A stretch of DNA of 64,000 bases from Dokdonella fugitiva (GTDB taxonomy: Bacteria > Pseudomonadota > Gammaproteobacteria > Xanthomonadales > Rhodanobacteraceae), in contig NZ_SLWQ01000002.1 in assembly GCF_004342425.1 (NCBI RefSeq), positions 1 through 64,000 of the forward strand, in the 5' to 3' direction. Positions 43,455-51,041 of the stretch are shown here, piece by piece. Each line of letters opens with the position of its first letter. Positions within the stretch are counted from its first letter, which is position 1. The translations under genes and the position numbers were made by a program. Below the pieces are notes generated by a model. It was not told the origin of the DNA. It did not search any database and was given only the letters and a program-made list of their open reading frames with translations.

Positions 43455-43580
43455 GTCCGTCCCCTGCTGACGCGCGCATTCTCCGCGCACCGGCGGCAGG
43501 GTTGCAATGCGCTCCCCGGCGGACGTGCCAAGCCGCGCTACGACCGTGGCTCGCACGCGCAATGCTCCGTCCATGCGCAC

Positions 43581-43605
43581 GAAGCCGGCGCGCCGCGCCG
43601 GCTTC
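43581..43605 (-). terminator. Hairpin downstream of EF-hand gene
   Basis: GAAGCCGGCG (43581-43590), loop CGCCG, CGCCGGCTTC (43596-43605): perfect 10-bp stem 24 nt past the stop of the leftward gene at 43629. No T-run, so the terminator call is by position and stem strength. Confidence 0.5.
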
Positions 43606-43628
43606 CCCGATGGCGTGCCATGCGCCCG

Positions 43629-44111
43629 CTAGCGGCCCGTGCACTTCTGGTATTCGCTCTGCGTGACTTCCTCGTTGTGGTTGATGTCGCAGTCGGCGAA
43701 GTGCTGGCGTAGCCATGGGTCGTTACGCGCCTGCTCCAGCTTGATCGCGCCCGCCTTGTCCGTGTCGAGCATGCCGAAATCGAGCGGTTGCGGCGCAGCG
43801 GGCGGCGCGCCCGGAGCCGACGTCGTCGCCGGCAGCGGATTGCCATCGGCATCGCGCGGCACGTCCTGCTGCCGGTTCGTGCTTGGGCGACCGTCATTCA
43901 TCGGCGTACCGATCGGCGGCGCCGTGGTGTCCACGGGCGGCGTGCGGGTGTCGACGGGGGGAGTCGTTGCCGGTGGCGGCGTCGACGTGTTCACGGGGGG
44001 AGCCGCCGGCGGTGCGGGCGCTGGATTGGTCTGGGCTTGCGCGACGGCCAGCCCGGCGAGCAGGGCGGCCGGCAATGCGAGCGCACGGTAACAGGTGATG
44101 CGGATGTTCAT
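43629..44111 (-). CDS. Exported Pro-rich EF-hand protein, 160 aa
   Basis: Periplasmic or secreted protein. Signal peptide about 1-26 (LAVAQAQ). Pro/Thr-rich low-complexity linker (about 27-75, with VDTRTPPVDTTAPPIGTP). The C-terminal EF-hand-like pair is DTDKAGAIKLEQA (degenerate first loop) and DCDINHNEEVTQSEY. It may bind calcium at the second loop. No enzymatic motif. It follows the OmpA-like/DUF4398 pair on the same strand by 40 bp. Confidence 0.8.
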   Translation of the reverse strand: MNIRITCYRALALPAALLAGLAVAQAQTNPAPAPPAAPPVNTSTPPPATTPPVDTRTPPVDTTAPPIGTPMNDGRPSTNRQQDVPRDADGNPLPATTSAPGAPPAAPQPLDFGMLDTDKAGAIKLEQARNDPWLRQHFADCDINHNEEVTQSEYQKCTGR

Positions 44112-44151
44112 GGTTCTCGTCTCCGGTCAGGGGTGGAATTCCCGGGTTCGC

Positions 44152-44955
44152 TCATTCGCGCACGACGACGAGCACCTCGCCGCGCGCACCGCCCGGCGGC
44201 ATGTCGTGCCGCGCCTCGTGCACGGCGACGCGCGCCGCATCGATGCCGTGTGCATCGAGGTAACGGCGCACGACCTGCGCGTGCGCGCGCGGCGCGCCGG
44301 GATCGCCGTAGGCGACGATGCTCACCTCGGCCTGCGGCTCACCGTCGAGCGCGCGCGCGAGATTGGCGAGCGAACGCTCGCCGGTCGCCGTGAGTCCGCT
44401 GTCGCCCGGCCCGAAATTGAAATCGGCGAGCCGCACGACGAGACCGCGCTCGTCGACCGACGACTCGCTGCCGACGAGTTCGCGCTGGATCGCGAACAGG
44501 CGCGCGCGAGCGTCGGGCAGCGGCGCGCGTTCGCGCATGTCGAGCCCGCCATCCGGCGCGATCGCAACGGACATGCTGCTGCGCATCCCGCGCGCCGCCA
44601 GGTGCTCGCGTTCGATGCCGAGCTGCTCGCCGCGACGCTCCGCGTCGCGTGCGAGTGCGCTCGCCTCGGCGACCTGCTGCAGCTTGCCCGTGAGGTAGAC
44701 GCCCTGCTCGTACGAGCGCGTGTCGAGCGAGCGTGCATGGGCCTCCAATGTCGCGAGCGCGGCGTCGGCGTCAGCAAGTTCGGCACCGCCATTCGCGGCG
44801 ACGCGCGGGTCGGCGTGCAGCCGGTCCTGTTCCTGCTGCAGACGCACGATTTCCGCCCGGGGGACGTGCGGCGTCGCGGCGCACGCGCCGAGGCCGGTCA
44901 CCAGCGCGAACAACAGGGCGTGGCGCGCAGCCTCGCTGGCAGCTGGACGTTTCAT
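44152..44955 (-). CDS. OmpA-like lipoprotein with DUF4398-type helical region, 267 aa
   Basis: Outer-membrane lipoprotein, probably peptidoglycan-associated. Lipobox GLGAC (Cys25). A central helical part (about 40-130) precedes an OmpA-like C-terminus (about 165-265: VVRLADFNFGPGDSGLTATGERSLANLARAL, AHAQVVRRYLDAHGIDAARV), which keeps the fold pattern but is degenerate in the peptidoglycan-binding loop. Its ATG overlaps the stop of the DUF4398 gene by 4 nt. Confidence 0.83.
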   Translation of the reverse strand: MKRPAASEAARHALLFALVTGLGACAATPHVPRAEIVRLQQEQDRLHADPRVAANGGAELADADAALATLEAHARSLDTRSYEQGVYLTGKLQQVAEASALARDAERRGEQLGIEREHLAARGMRSSMSVAIAPDGGLDMRERAPLPDARARLFAIQRELVGSESSVDERGLVVRLADFNFGPGDSGLTATGERSLANLARALDGEPQAEVSIVAYGDPGAPRAHAQVVRRYLDAHGIDAARVAVHEARHDMPPGGARGEVLVVVRE

Positions 44956-45317
44956 CGCACACCTCCGTTGCCGGATCGCAGCGCATCGACGCTGCGCTGC
45001 AGTTCATCGGTCGCGGCCTCGGCCCGCCGCTGGCGCGAGCGCGCCGAGGCCAGGTCGCCGCAGACCTTCGCCCGCTTGGCGAACCAGGCCGCCTCCTCCC
45101 ATTCGCGCGCATCGGCCGCGCGCTCCGCGGCAGCGAGCGTCGCGTGCGCTTCGTCGAGGTCGGCCGGCGCATGGCGCATGGCGTCGTCGCGCTCGGCCGC
45201 CTGCACCGCTGTCGCGGCCTGTGCGAGTTCAAGCTGCGCGTCATCGCGATCGACCGCCATGGCGATGCTGCACGATGCGGCGAGCGCAGTGGCGAAGAGA
45301 AGGCGTGGCGTGCTCAT
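44952..45317 (-). CDS. DUF4398 domain protein, 121 aa
   Basis: Small periplasmic helical protein. Signal peptide about 1-21 (SCSIAMA). The mature part is DUF4398: LELAQAATAVQAAERDDAMRHAPADLDEAHATLAAAERAA, a two-helix coiled region often encoded next to OmpA-like lipoproteins, as here. First gene of a probable three-gene leftward unit with the OmpA-like and EF-hand genes. It is divergent from the amidohydrolase (141 bp). Confidence 0.87.
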   Translation of the reverse strand: MSTPRLLFATALAASCSIAMAVDRDDAQLELAQAATAVQAAERDDAMRHAPADLDEAHATLAAAERAADAREWEEAAWFAKRAKVCGDLASARSRQRRAEAATDELQRSVDALRSGNGGVR

Positions 45318-45458
45318 TGGATAGTCCTCTCCGACGGATCCGGGCCCGAGCGTGAAGCGCAGGACTTGAATGCCGACGAAACCCGCCCGTCATCCTTCAG
45401 CCTTCGTTTCCCGTCGGGCGATGCGCTAGTCTGGCGCCGCATCTGCCGGGGAGCCCGC

Positions 45459-46865
45459 ATGCACATCGCAGCCCGCTCGTGCGTCAGCGCCTTGCTCGCG
45501 TGCGCCTGCTTCGTGGCGGCACGCGCCGGGACGGCCGCGTCCGTCGCGATCGTCGACGTCACCGTGGTCGACGTCGCCGGCGGGCATGACCTGCCGCATC
45601 GCACCGTGCTCGTCGACGGCGGGCGCATCACGGCGATCCTGCGCGCGGATGGCGCGCACCTGCCCGACGGTGCCGAGCGCATCGACGGCCGTGGCCGCTG
45701 GCTGGTGCCGGGCCTCGTCGACATGCATGTGCACCTGTTCAACACGTACTCGCACCGCCCGCCGAACGCGTGGGCGCTGCCCCTGTTCGTCGCCAACGGC
45801 GTGACGGGCGTGCGCGAGATGGCCGCCAATGCCGCATCGATCGCCGTGCTGCGGCAGTGGCGGCGCGAAACCGACGCCGGCGAACGTGTCGCACCGCGCG
45901 TGCTCGCCGCGGGCATCGCCGGACGCGCGCGCGAGCCCGCGGATGCGCAAGCCGCCGTCGCTGCAGTCGCCGCTGCCGGGGCCGACTTCGTCAAGGTGTT
46001 TTCCGACGTCGGCGCGGCGCAGTGGCAGGCGATCCTCGACGCGGCGCGCGCGCGCGCGATCCCGGTCGCGGGACACGTGCCCGCATCGATCGCCCTGCTC
46101 GATGCCGCAGCGCAGGGCCAGCGCACCGGCGAACACCTCATGCAGGCCTATGAAGCCTGCTCGTCGATCGAAGGCGTGCTGCTGAGCGAGCGCGCGGGGC
46201 TCGCCGGCGAGGCCCTGGTGGCGACGCGCGATGCGCAGGAAGGACGCGTGCTCGATGCGTTCGATCGTGCCACCTGCAGGCGCATCGCGCATCGCCTCGC
46301 CGCGAGCGGCCAGTGGCAGGTTCCCACGCTCGTGCTGGCGTGGACCGAAGCACACCGCGGCAGCGCTCCGCATGCAGACCCACGCTGGGCGTTGCTGCGT
46401 GCGGACGAGCGCGAGCGCTGGACGCGCATACTCGGCGAGATCGCCGCGCACCCCGATCGCCTCGCGCAGCGGCGCTGGCAGGTCTCGCGCGCCATCGTCG
46501 CCACCTGGCGGCGCGCCGGGGTGCCGATGATGGCCGGCACGGACGCACCGATGCCGGAGGTCTATCCCGGCTTCTCGCTGCTGGACGAACTCGAGCGCCT
46601 CGTCGATGCAGGCCTCACGCCGCGCGAGGCCTTGCGTACGGCGACGCTCGCGCCCGCCCGATTCCTCGGCCTGGAGGCGACGAGCGGAACGGTCGCGCCG
46701 GGCAGGCGCGCCGACCTCGTGCTGCTCGCCGCCGACCCGACCCGCGACATCCGCAACACGCGGCGCATCGACGCCGTGCTGCTCGGCGGCCGCGTGCTGC
46801 GCCGCGCCGACCTCGACGCCCTGCTGCAGCCGCCCGCGATGGCGGCGCGCCGCACGCCACGGTAG
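45459..46865 (+). CDS. Exported amidohydrolase, 468 aa
   Basis: Metal-dependent hydrolase of the amidohydrolase superfamily (imidazolonepropionase/prolidase-like branch). Signal peptide about 1-26. First metal pair H90-x-H92 in GLVDMHVHLF; a candidate carboxylated Lys in DFVKVFSDVG; GHVPAS carries another ligand His; the catalytic Asp is in AGTDAPMPEVYPG. The C-terminal GTVAPGRRADLVLLAADP matches the family. ATG 45459 behind CGGGGAG. Substrate unknown. The thiolase gene follows after 33 nt. Confidence 0.88.
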   Translation: MHIAARSCVSALLACACFVAARAGTAASVAIVDVTVVDVAGGHDLPHRTVLVDGGRITAILRADGAHLPDGAERIDGRGRWLVPGLVDMHVHLFNTYSHRPPNAWALPLFVANGVTGVREMAANAASIAVLRQWRRETDAGERVAPRVLAAGIAGRAREPADAQAAVAAVAAAGADFVKVFSDVGAAQWQAILDAARARAIPVAGHVPASIALLDAAAQGQRTGEHLMQAYEACSSIEGVLLSERAGLAGEALVATRDAQEGRVLDAFDRATCRRIAHRLAASGQWQVPTLVLAWTEAHRGSAPHADPRWALLRADERERWTRILGEIAAHPDRLAQRRWQVSRAIVATWRRAGVPMMAGTDAPMPEVYPGFSLLDELERLVDAGLTPREALRTATLAPARFLGLEATSGTVAPGRRADLVLLAADPTRDIRNTRRIDAVLLGGRVLRRADLDALLQPPAMAARRTPR

Positions 46866-46898
46866 GCTGGCGTTTCCTGGCACGGCGAGGAGAGCTGC

Positions 46899-48179
46899 AT
46901 GCGCACCACGGGCGATGTCTGGCTGGCGGCGGGCACGCGCACGCCATTCGCGAAGATCGATGGTCCGCTCGCCAGTCTCGATGCGATCCAGCTTTCCGTG
47001 CGCGTCGCGCGGCACATGGTCGACCAGCTGCACGGCGCCCTGCCCGACTTCTTCGTCTGGGGCAACGTCGTGCCGAACCTCACCTGGAGCAACATCGCGC
47101 GCGAGGTGCTCATGGACGCGGGCGTCGGGGCGGACGTACCCGCGTTCTCGACCGTGATGGCCTGCGGCACGAGCATGGTCGCCGCGTTCGAAGCAGCCGG
47201 CATGCTCGACGACGCGCGCCGCCAGCTCGCGCTCGTCGGCGGCGTCGACAGCCTCAGCAAGATCCAGATCGGCCTGAGCCAGCCGCTGTCGGACTGGTTG
47301 CGCGGCTTCCAGCACGCTCGCTCGCTCGGCCAGAAGCTCGCGCACGCGACGGAAATCCGCGCCGCCGACCTCGGCCTCTACGTGCCGGCGGTGACGAACC
47401 GCACCACCGGCCTCAGCATGGGCGAGCACACCGAGATCACCGCCAAGCAGTGGAACATCGGCCGCGACGAACAGGATGCCTACGCACTCGAGAGTCACCG
47501 GCGCGCGGTCGCCGGCTGGGACGCTGGCTTCTTCGACGATCTCGTCGTGCCCGCCGGCGATGTCACGAGCGACACGATCCCGCGTCGCGACACGTCACTC
47601 GAAAAGCTCGCCAAGCTCCCGCCCGCGTTCGACCGCACCAGCGGCAAGGGCACGCTGACCGCGGGCAATTCCTCGCTCCTCACGGACGGCGCCGCGGGCC
47701 TGTGGGCCGCGACCACCGCGGGCCTCGCGCGCCTGCCGCCGCGCACGCCGCGCGCGCGCCTGCTCGACTTCGAGATCGCCGCGGTCGACTTCCGCGTCGA
47801 GGGCCTGCTCATGGCGCCTGCGTTCGCGATCCCGCGCCTGCTCGCACGCAACGGCCTCAAGTACGCCGACATCGCCTTGTGGGAAATCCACGAGGCGTTC
47901 GCCGCGCAGGTGCTGTTCCACCTGAAGGCGCTCGAGGACCGCGCCTTCGTGCGCGACAAGGCCGGCGTCACCGACGACCTCGGCGCGTTCCCGCGCGAGC
48001 GCATCAACCCGCACGGCGGCAGCGTCGCGCTCGGCCACCCGTTCGGCGCGACCGGCGCGCGGATCCTGAGCCAGGCGATCAAGGAGCTCCACGCGCTCGA
48101 GCCCGGCGCGCGCGCGATCGTGAGCATCTGCACCGACGGTGGCCAGGGGACGGTCGCCCTGCTCGAGCGCGGCGCCTGA
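46899..48179 (+). CDS. Acetyl-CoA C-acyltransferase (thiolase), 426 aa
   Basis: Thiolase of the FadI/FadA-like superfamily, which cleaves or condenses 3-ketoacyl-CoA. Nucleophile C89 in STVMACGTSM; His in LWEIHEAFAAQ; second Cys in SICTDGGQG; NPHGGSVALGHPFGATGARI precedes it. GLSMGEHTEITAKQW is also typical. 426 residues suits FadI-type length. Whether it acts in beta-oxidation or biosynthesis is not shown; no fadJ/fadB neighbour lies here. Start ATG 46899, 33 nt after the amidohydrolase. Confidence 0.92.
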   Translation: MRTTGDVWLAAGTRTPFAKIDGPLASLDAIQLSVRVARHMVDQLHGALPDFFVWGNVVPNLTWSNIAREVLMDAGVGADVPAFSTVMACGTSMVAAFEAAGMLDDARRQLALVGGVDSLSKIQIGLSQPLSDWLRGFQHARSLGQKLAHATEIRAADLGLYVPAVTNRTTGLSMGEHTEITAKQWNIGRDEQDAYALESHRRAVAGWDAGFFDDLVVPAGDVTSDTIPRRDTSLEKLAKLPPAFDRTSGKGTLTAGNSSLLTDGAAGLWAATTAGLARLPPRTPRARLLDFEIAAVDFRVEGLLMAPAFAIPRLLARNGLKYADIALWEIHEAFAAQVLFHLKALEDRAFVRDKAGVTDDLGAFPRERINPHGGSVALGHPFGATGARILSQAIKELHALEPGARAIVSICTDGGQGTVALLERGA

Positions 48180-48436
48180 CACACCGGCCGTCCTTTCCCG
48201 CGAAAGCCGGGACAAGTGCAATGCGCGCTGGACGCGCGTCGGGCAGCTCGCAGGAGCGGATGCAGCGATCAATCCATTTTCCGATCATGACGTCGTCGGT
48301 CCCGGTGCGACGTGACGTGAATGGCTCCTGCCAACGGAGTCGATGCGGCCCTCCCGCGCGAAACTGCGACCTGCGCCGCGATGCCGGCATCCCGCGCACG
48401 CCAAGATGCGCCGTCCACTTCCTGGGGGAATCGACG
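48180..48436. other. Intergenic region with PSFPAKAGT-type palindrome
   Basis: About 257 bp. Near its start it holds TTTCCCGCGAAAGCCGGGA, which resembles the widespread intergenic repeat that translates to SFPRKRESS. The rest shows no gene and leads to the CTGGGGGAATCG upstream of the beta-helix ATG at 48437. Confidence 0.5.
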
Positions 48437-49762
48437 ATGCGCCGCCTGATCCTGCTGCCGCTCTGCGCCACCCTGCCGCTGCACGCCGCGACCTACCAGG
48501 TCGGGCCGACGCGCGCGTACCACTCGTTGAACGCGCTGTTCGCGGCGGTCACGCCCGGCGCCGACGACGTCGTCGAAGTCGACGGCGACGTGACCTACCC
48601 CGGCGGCGTGGTCGTGCCCGAGGAAGCGGGCGGCAGCGAGGGCCACCCGCTGGTGATCCGTGGCCTGCGCGTGAACGGCCATCGCCCGATCATCTCCGGC
48701 AGTACCAACACGGTGGAATTCCGCCAGTCCGATCACCTCGTGTTCGAAGGCTTCGAAGTCACCGGCGGCACGTCGCGCTGCATCCTGCAGGGCGCGCACG
48801 ACGTCACCGTGCGCGACAGCGTGATCCATGGCTGCGCCGGCCACGGCATCCTCTCGACGGACGAGTATTCGGGTTCCTTCACGCTCGAATACAGCGAGAT
48901 CTACGACGCCGGCAGCGGCTCGACCCGGCATCCGCTCTACATCCAGAGCGACGAGATCACGCATCCGGGCTCGCTGTTCCGCATGCGGTACTGCTACGTG
49001 CATGACGGCAACGGCGGCAACCTGCTCAAGGACCGTCACGAGCGCAGCCAGATCCACTACAACTGGTTCGAGGGCGCGGCTTACCACGAACTCGAGCTCA
49101 TCGGTCCCGACGAGGAGACGCAGCAGCCGGGCTGGAGCGTCGACCTCGTACGCGAAGACCAGGACGTCGTCGGCAACGTGATCGTGCACAGCAACCCCGC
49201 TTTCGACTCCGTGATTCGCGTCGGCGGCGATGGCAGCGGGCAGAGCAAGGGCCGCGCCCGCTTCGTCAACAACACGATCCTCGTGACCTCGGGCCACGAC
49301 ACGACGGTATTCCGCATCTTCGACGGCATCCAGGCCGTCGAAGCACACAACAACGTGCTGTACGCGAGCGCCGGCGGCACGATCCGTGTCGAGCGCACGG
49401 TCGAAGCGGAGTGGACGAATGGCCGCCAGGTCGGCGGCAGCAACAACTGGGTGCCGACCAGCGCGACCTTCGTGCCGGCGGAATGGACGGGCACGCTCGG
49501 CGGAACCAACCCCGGCTTCGCGAACGTCGCCGCGCTCGACCTCACGCCGACCGTCGCCGGCGCACTGCACGACGCAGGCGACGCAGCGCCGCAGCCGATT
49601 GCGGGATACCCGGTCGCCGATGCGCTGTTCCCTCCGCACTTCCAGCCGAAGCGCGCGCTGCTCCCGGTCGACGGCGCCGCCGTACGCCCCCTGGACGGCG
49701 CGATCGACATCGGCGCGATCGAATACGCGGGTGACGCGATATTCGCGAACGGGTTCGATTGA
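48437..49762 (+). CDS. Secreted beta-helix protein with C-terminal IFANGFD motif, 441 aa
   Basis: Exported solenoid protein, probably polysaccharide- or surface-associated. Signal peptide about 1-18 (LPLHA). It begins TYQVGPTRAYHSLNALFAAVTPGADDVVEVDG, the usual lead-in of pectate-lyase-like helices, with rungs such as HLVFEGFEVTGGTSRCIL and DVTVRDSVIHGCAGHGIL. The end is GAIDIGAIEYAGDAIFANGFD, again the short motif at the very C-terminus. No catalytic residues recognised. Confidence 0.85.
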   Translation: MRRLILLPLCATLPLHAATYQVGPTRAYHSLNALFAAVTPGADDVVEVDGDVTYPGGVVVPEEAGGSEGHPLVIRGLRVNGHRPIISGSTNTVEFRQSDHLVFEGFEVTGGTSRCILQGAHDVTVRDSVIHGCAGHGILSTDEYSGSFTLEYSEIYDAGSGSTRHPLYIQSDEITHPGSLFRMRYCYVHDGNGGNLLKDRHERSQIHYNWFEGAAYHELELIGPDEETQQPGWSVDLVREDQDVVGNVIVHSNPAFDSVIRVGGDGSGQSKGRARFVNNTILVTSGHDTTVFRIFDGIQAVEAHNNVLYASAGGTIRVERTVEAEWTNGRQVGGSNNWVPTSATFVPAEWTGTLGGTNPGFANVAALDLTPTVAGALHDAGDAAPQPIAGYPVADALFPPHFQPKRALLPVDGAAVRPLDGAIDIGAIEYAGDAIFANGFD

Positions 49763-50208
49763 CCGGGGTGTCAGGCCGGCGGGTCGCGAGTGCTTTCCTC
49801 GGAGAGTCGCAGCCCTCAAACCGACTCCACGACTCGCGCAAAAAAAACCCCCGCTCACGCGGGGGTTCGAACACGCCAAGCGCAATACCATCCGTGGCCA
49901 CCCTCCCTGGCTCGCTCCCTGGTCCCGCATCCGGCGGGACGATTCCGGGACCTGATTGGAAAGGTCCGGTGCGTGGCGCTCACGCGCGACGCGGTTCGGG
50001 GCTTGCTCCGTGCAGCAGCGCGGGGGCGCCGTGCAGGTGATGCACATCTTCACGAAAGCGGGCGCGGCTTTCCGTGTGCAGGCCAACGCTCGGCACCTCG
50101 ATCGGTGCACACGGGCAGTGCGAACTGGCGCACACATCGAGGGGTGTGCGCGGCCGCGATGGCACGCCCCGACCCGGCTGCAGGCCTCCGAAACGAAGGA
50201 AACGCCGC
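49763..50208. other. Long 3' region of the prmC unit; no clear gene
   Basis: About 445 bp without a supported CDS. It contains the leftward terminator at 49840-49865. The 340 bp between prmC and that terminator could be a long 3' untranslated region or hold a small RNA on the minus strand. A short minus-strand ORF at 49980-50165 is not convincing. Confidence 0.45.
49840..49865 (-). terminator. Rho-independent terminator, leftward
   Basis: On the minus strand the stem CCCCCGC / GCGGGGG (49865-49859 with 49854-49848, loop of 4) is followed by eight T (49847-49840). Strong intrinsic terminator for leftward transcription; on the + strand no T-run follows. The nearest leftward gene upstream is prmC, 343 bp away. 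Confidence 0.88.
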
Positions 50209-51036
50209 TCAGGCGCCGCGGCGACCGAGCGTCACGCGTTCGTGCCCGGCGACGTCGCGCACGCTCTGCACGTCGTCGAAACCATGGCGTTGGAACAGCT
50301 GGCGCACGGCGGCGCCCTGCTCCCAGCCGTGCTCGATGAGCAGCCAGCCATCCGGCAACAGGTGCGCGGGCGTATCGGCGATGATCGTGCGGATCGCGTC
50401 GAGGCCGTCGTGGCCCGAGGCGAGCGCGGACAGTGGCTCGTGGCGCAGGTCGCCGCGCGCGAGGTGCGGATCGTCGGCAGCGATGTACGGCGGGTTCGAC
50501 GCGACGAGCGCGAAGCGCGACGCGGTGAGCGGGGCGTACCAGTCGCCGCGCACGAAGCGGACGTTGCCGATGCCGAGGCGCTGCGCGTTCGCATGCGCGA
50601 CCGCGAGCGCGGCCGCACTCGCGTCGGTCGCGACGACGCGCGCATGCGGCCGCTCGTGTGCGAGCGCGAGCGCGATCGCACCGGAGCCGGTGCCGAGGTC
50701 GGCGAGCGCGCAATCCTCCCCGCTCGGGATGCGCTCGAGCGCGAGCTCGACCAGCAGCTCCGTCTCCGGACGCGGGATGAGCACGGCCGGCGAAACCGCG
50801 AGGTCGAACGACCAGAACCCGCGCCGACCGAGCAGGTAGGCGACCGGCGCGCCGCCGCGGCGCGCTTCGACGAGACGCTCGAACGCGCCGGCCTGCTCCG
50901 CGCTGGCTTCGTGTTCGGGCCAGGCGAACAGCCACGCGCGCGTGCGGCCGAGCACGTGCGCGAGCAGCAGTTCCACTTCGCCACGCGCGTCGTCACCGCC
51001 GAGGCGCGCGGCGGCATCCGCCAGCAGGGCGCGCAC
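50209..51036 (-). CDS. prmC: Peptide chain release factor N5-glutamine methyltransferase
   Basis: Methylates the GGQ glutamine of RF1 and RF2, which is needed for efficient termination. 275 residues. SAM motif ADLGTGSGAIALALA, preceded by AVLIPRPETELLVE, and the catalytic NPPY in LVASNPPYIAADDPH. C-terminal IEHGWEQGAAVRQLFQRHGFDDV. GTG 51036 is chosen; it lies 5 nt downstream of the stop of the 1372-aa gene, with which it must be cotranscribed. Confidence 0.96.
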   Translation of the reverse strand: MRALLADAAARLGGDDARGEVELLLAHVLGRTRAWLFAWPEHEASAEQAGAFERLVEARRGGAPVAYLLGRRGFWSFDLAVSPAVLIPRPETELLVELALERIPSGEDCALADLGTGSGAIALALAHERPHARVVATDASAAALAVAHANAQRLGIGNVRFVRGDWYAPLTASRFALVASNPPYIAADDPHLARGDLRHEPLSALASGHDGLDAIRTIIADTPAHLLPDGWLLIEHGWEQGAAVRQLFQRHGFDDVQSVRDVAGHERVTLGRRGA

Positions 51037-51041
51037 GTTGC

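Noticed and set aside
49858-49900. tRNA-like GTTCGAAC next to a GC stem
   Set aside because: The flanking bases do not form a T-arm, and no acceptor or anticodon arms are found; the stem is the intrinsic terminator.
49980-50165. 61-codon minus-strand ORF
   Set aside because: No ribosome binding site, His/Pro/Arg-rich translation without pattern; third-position bias weaker than in neighbouring genes.
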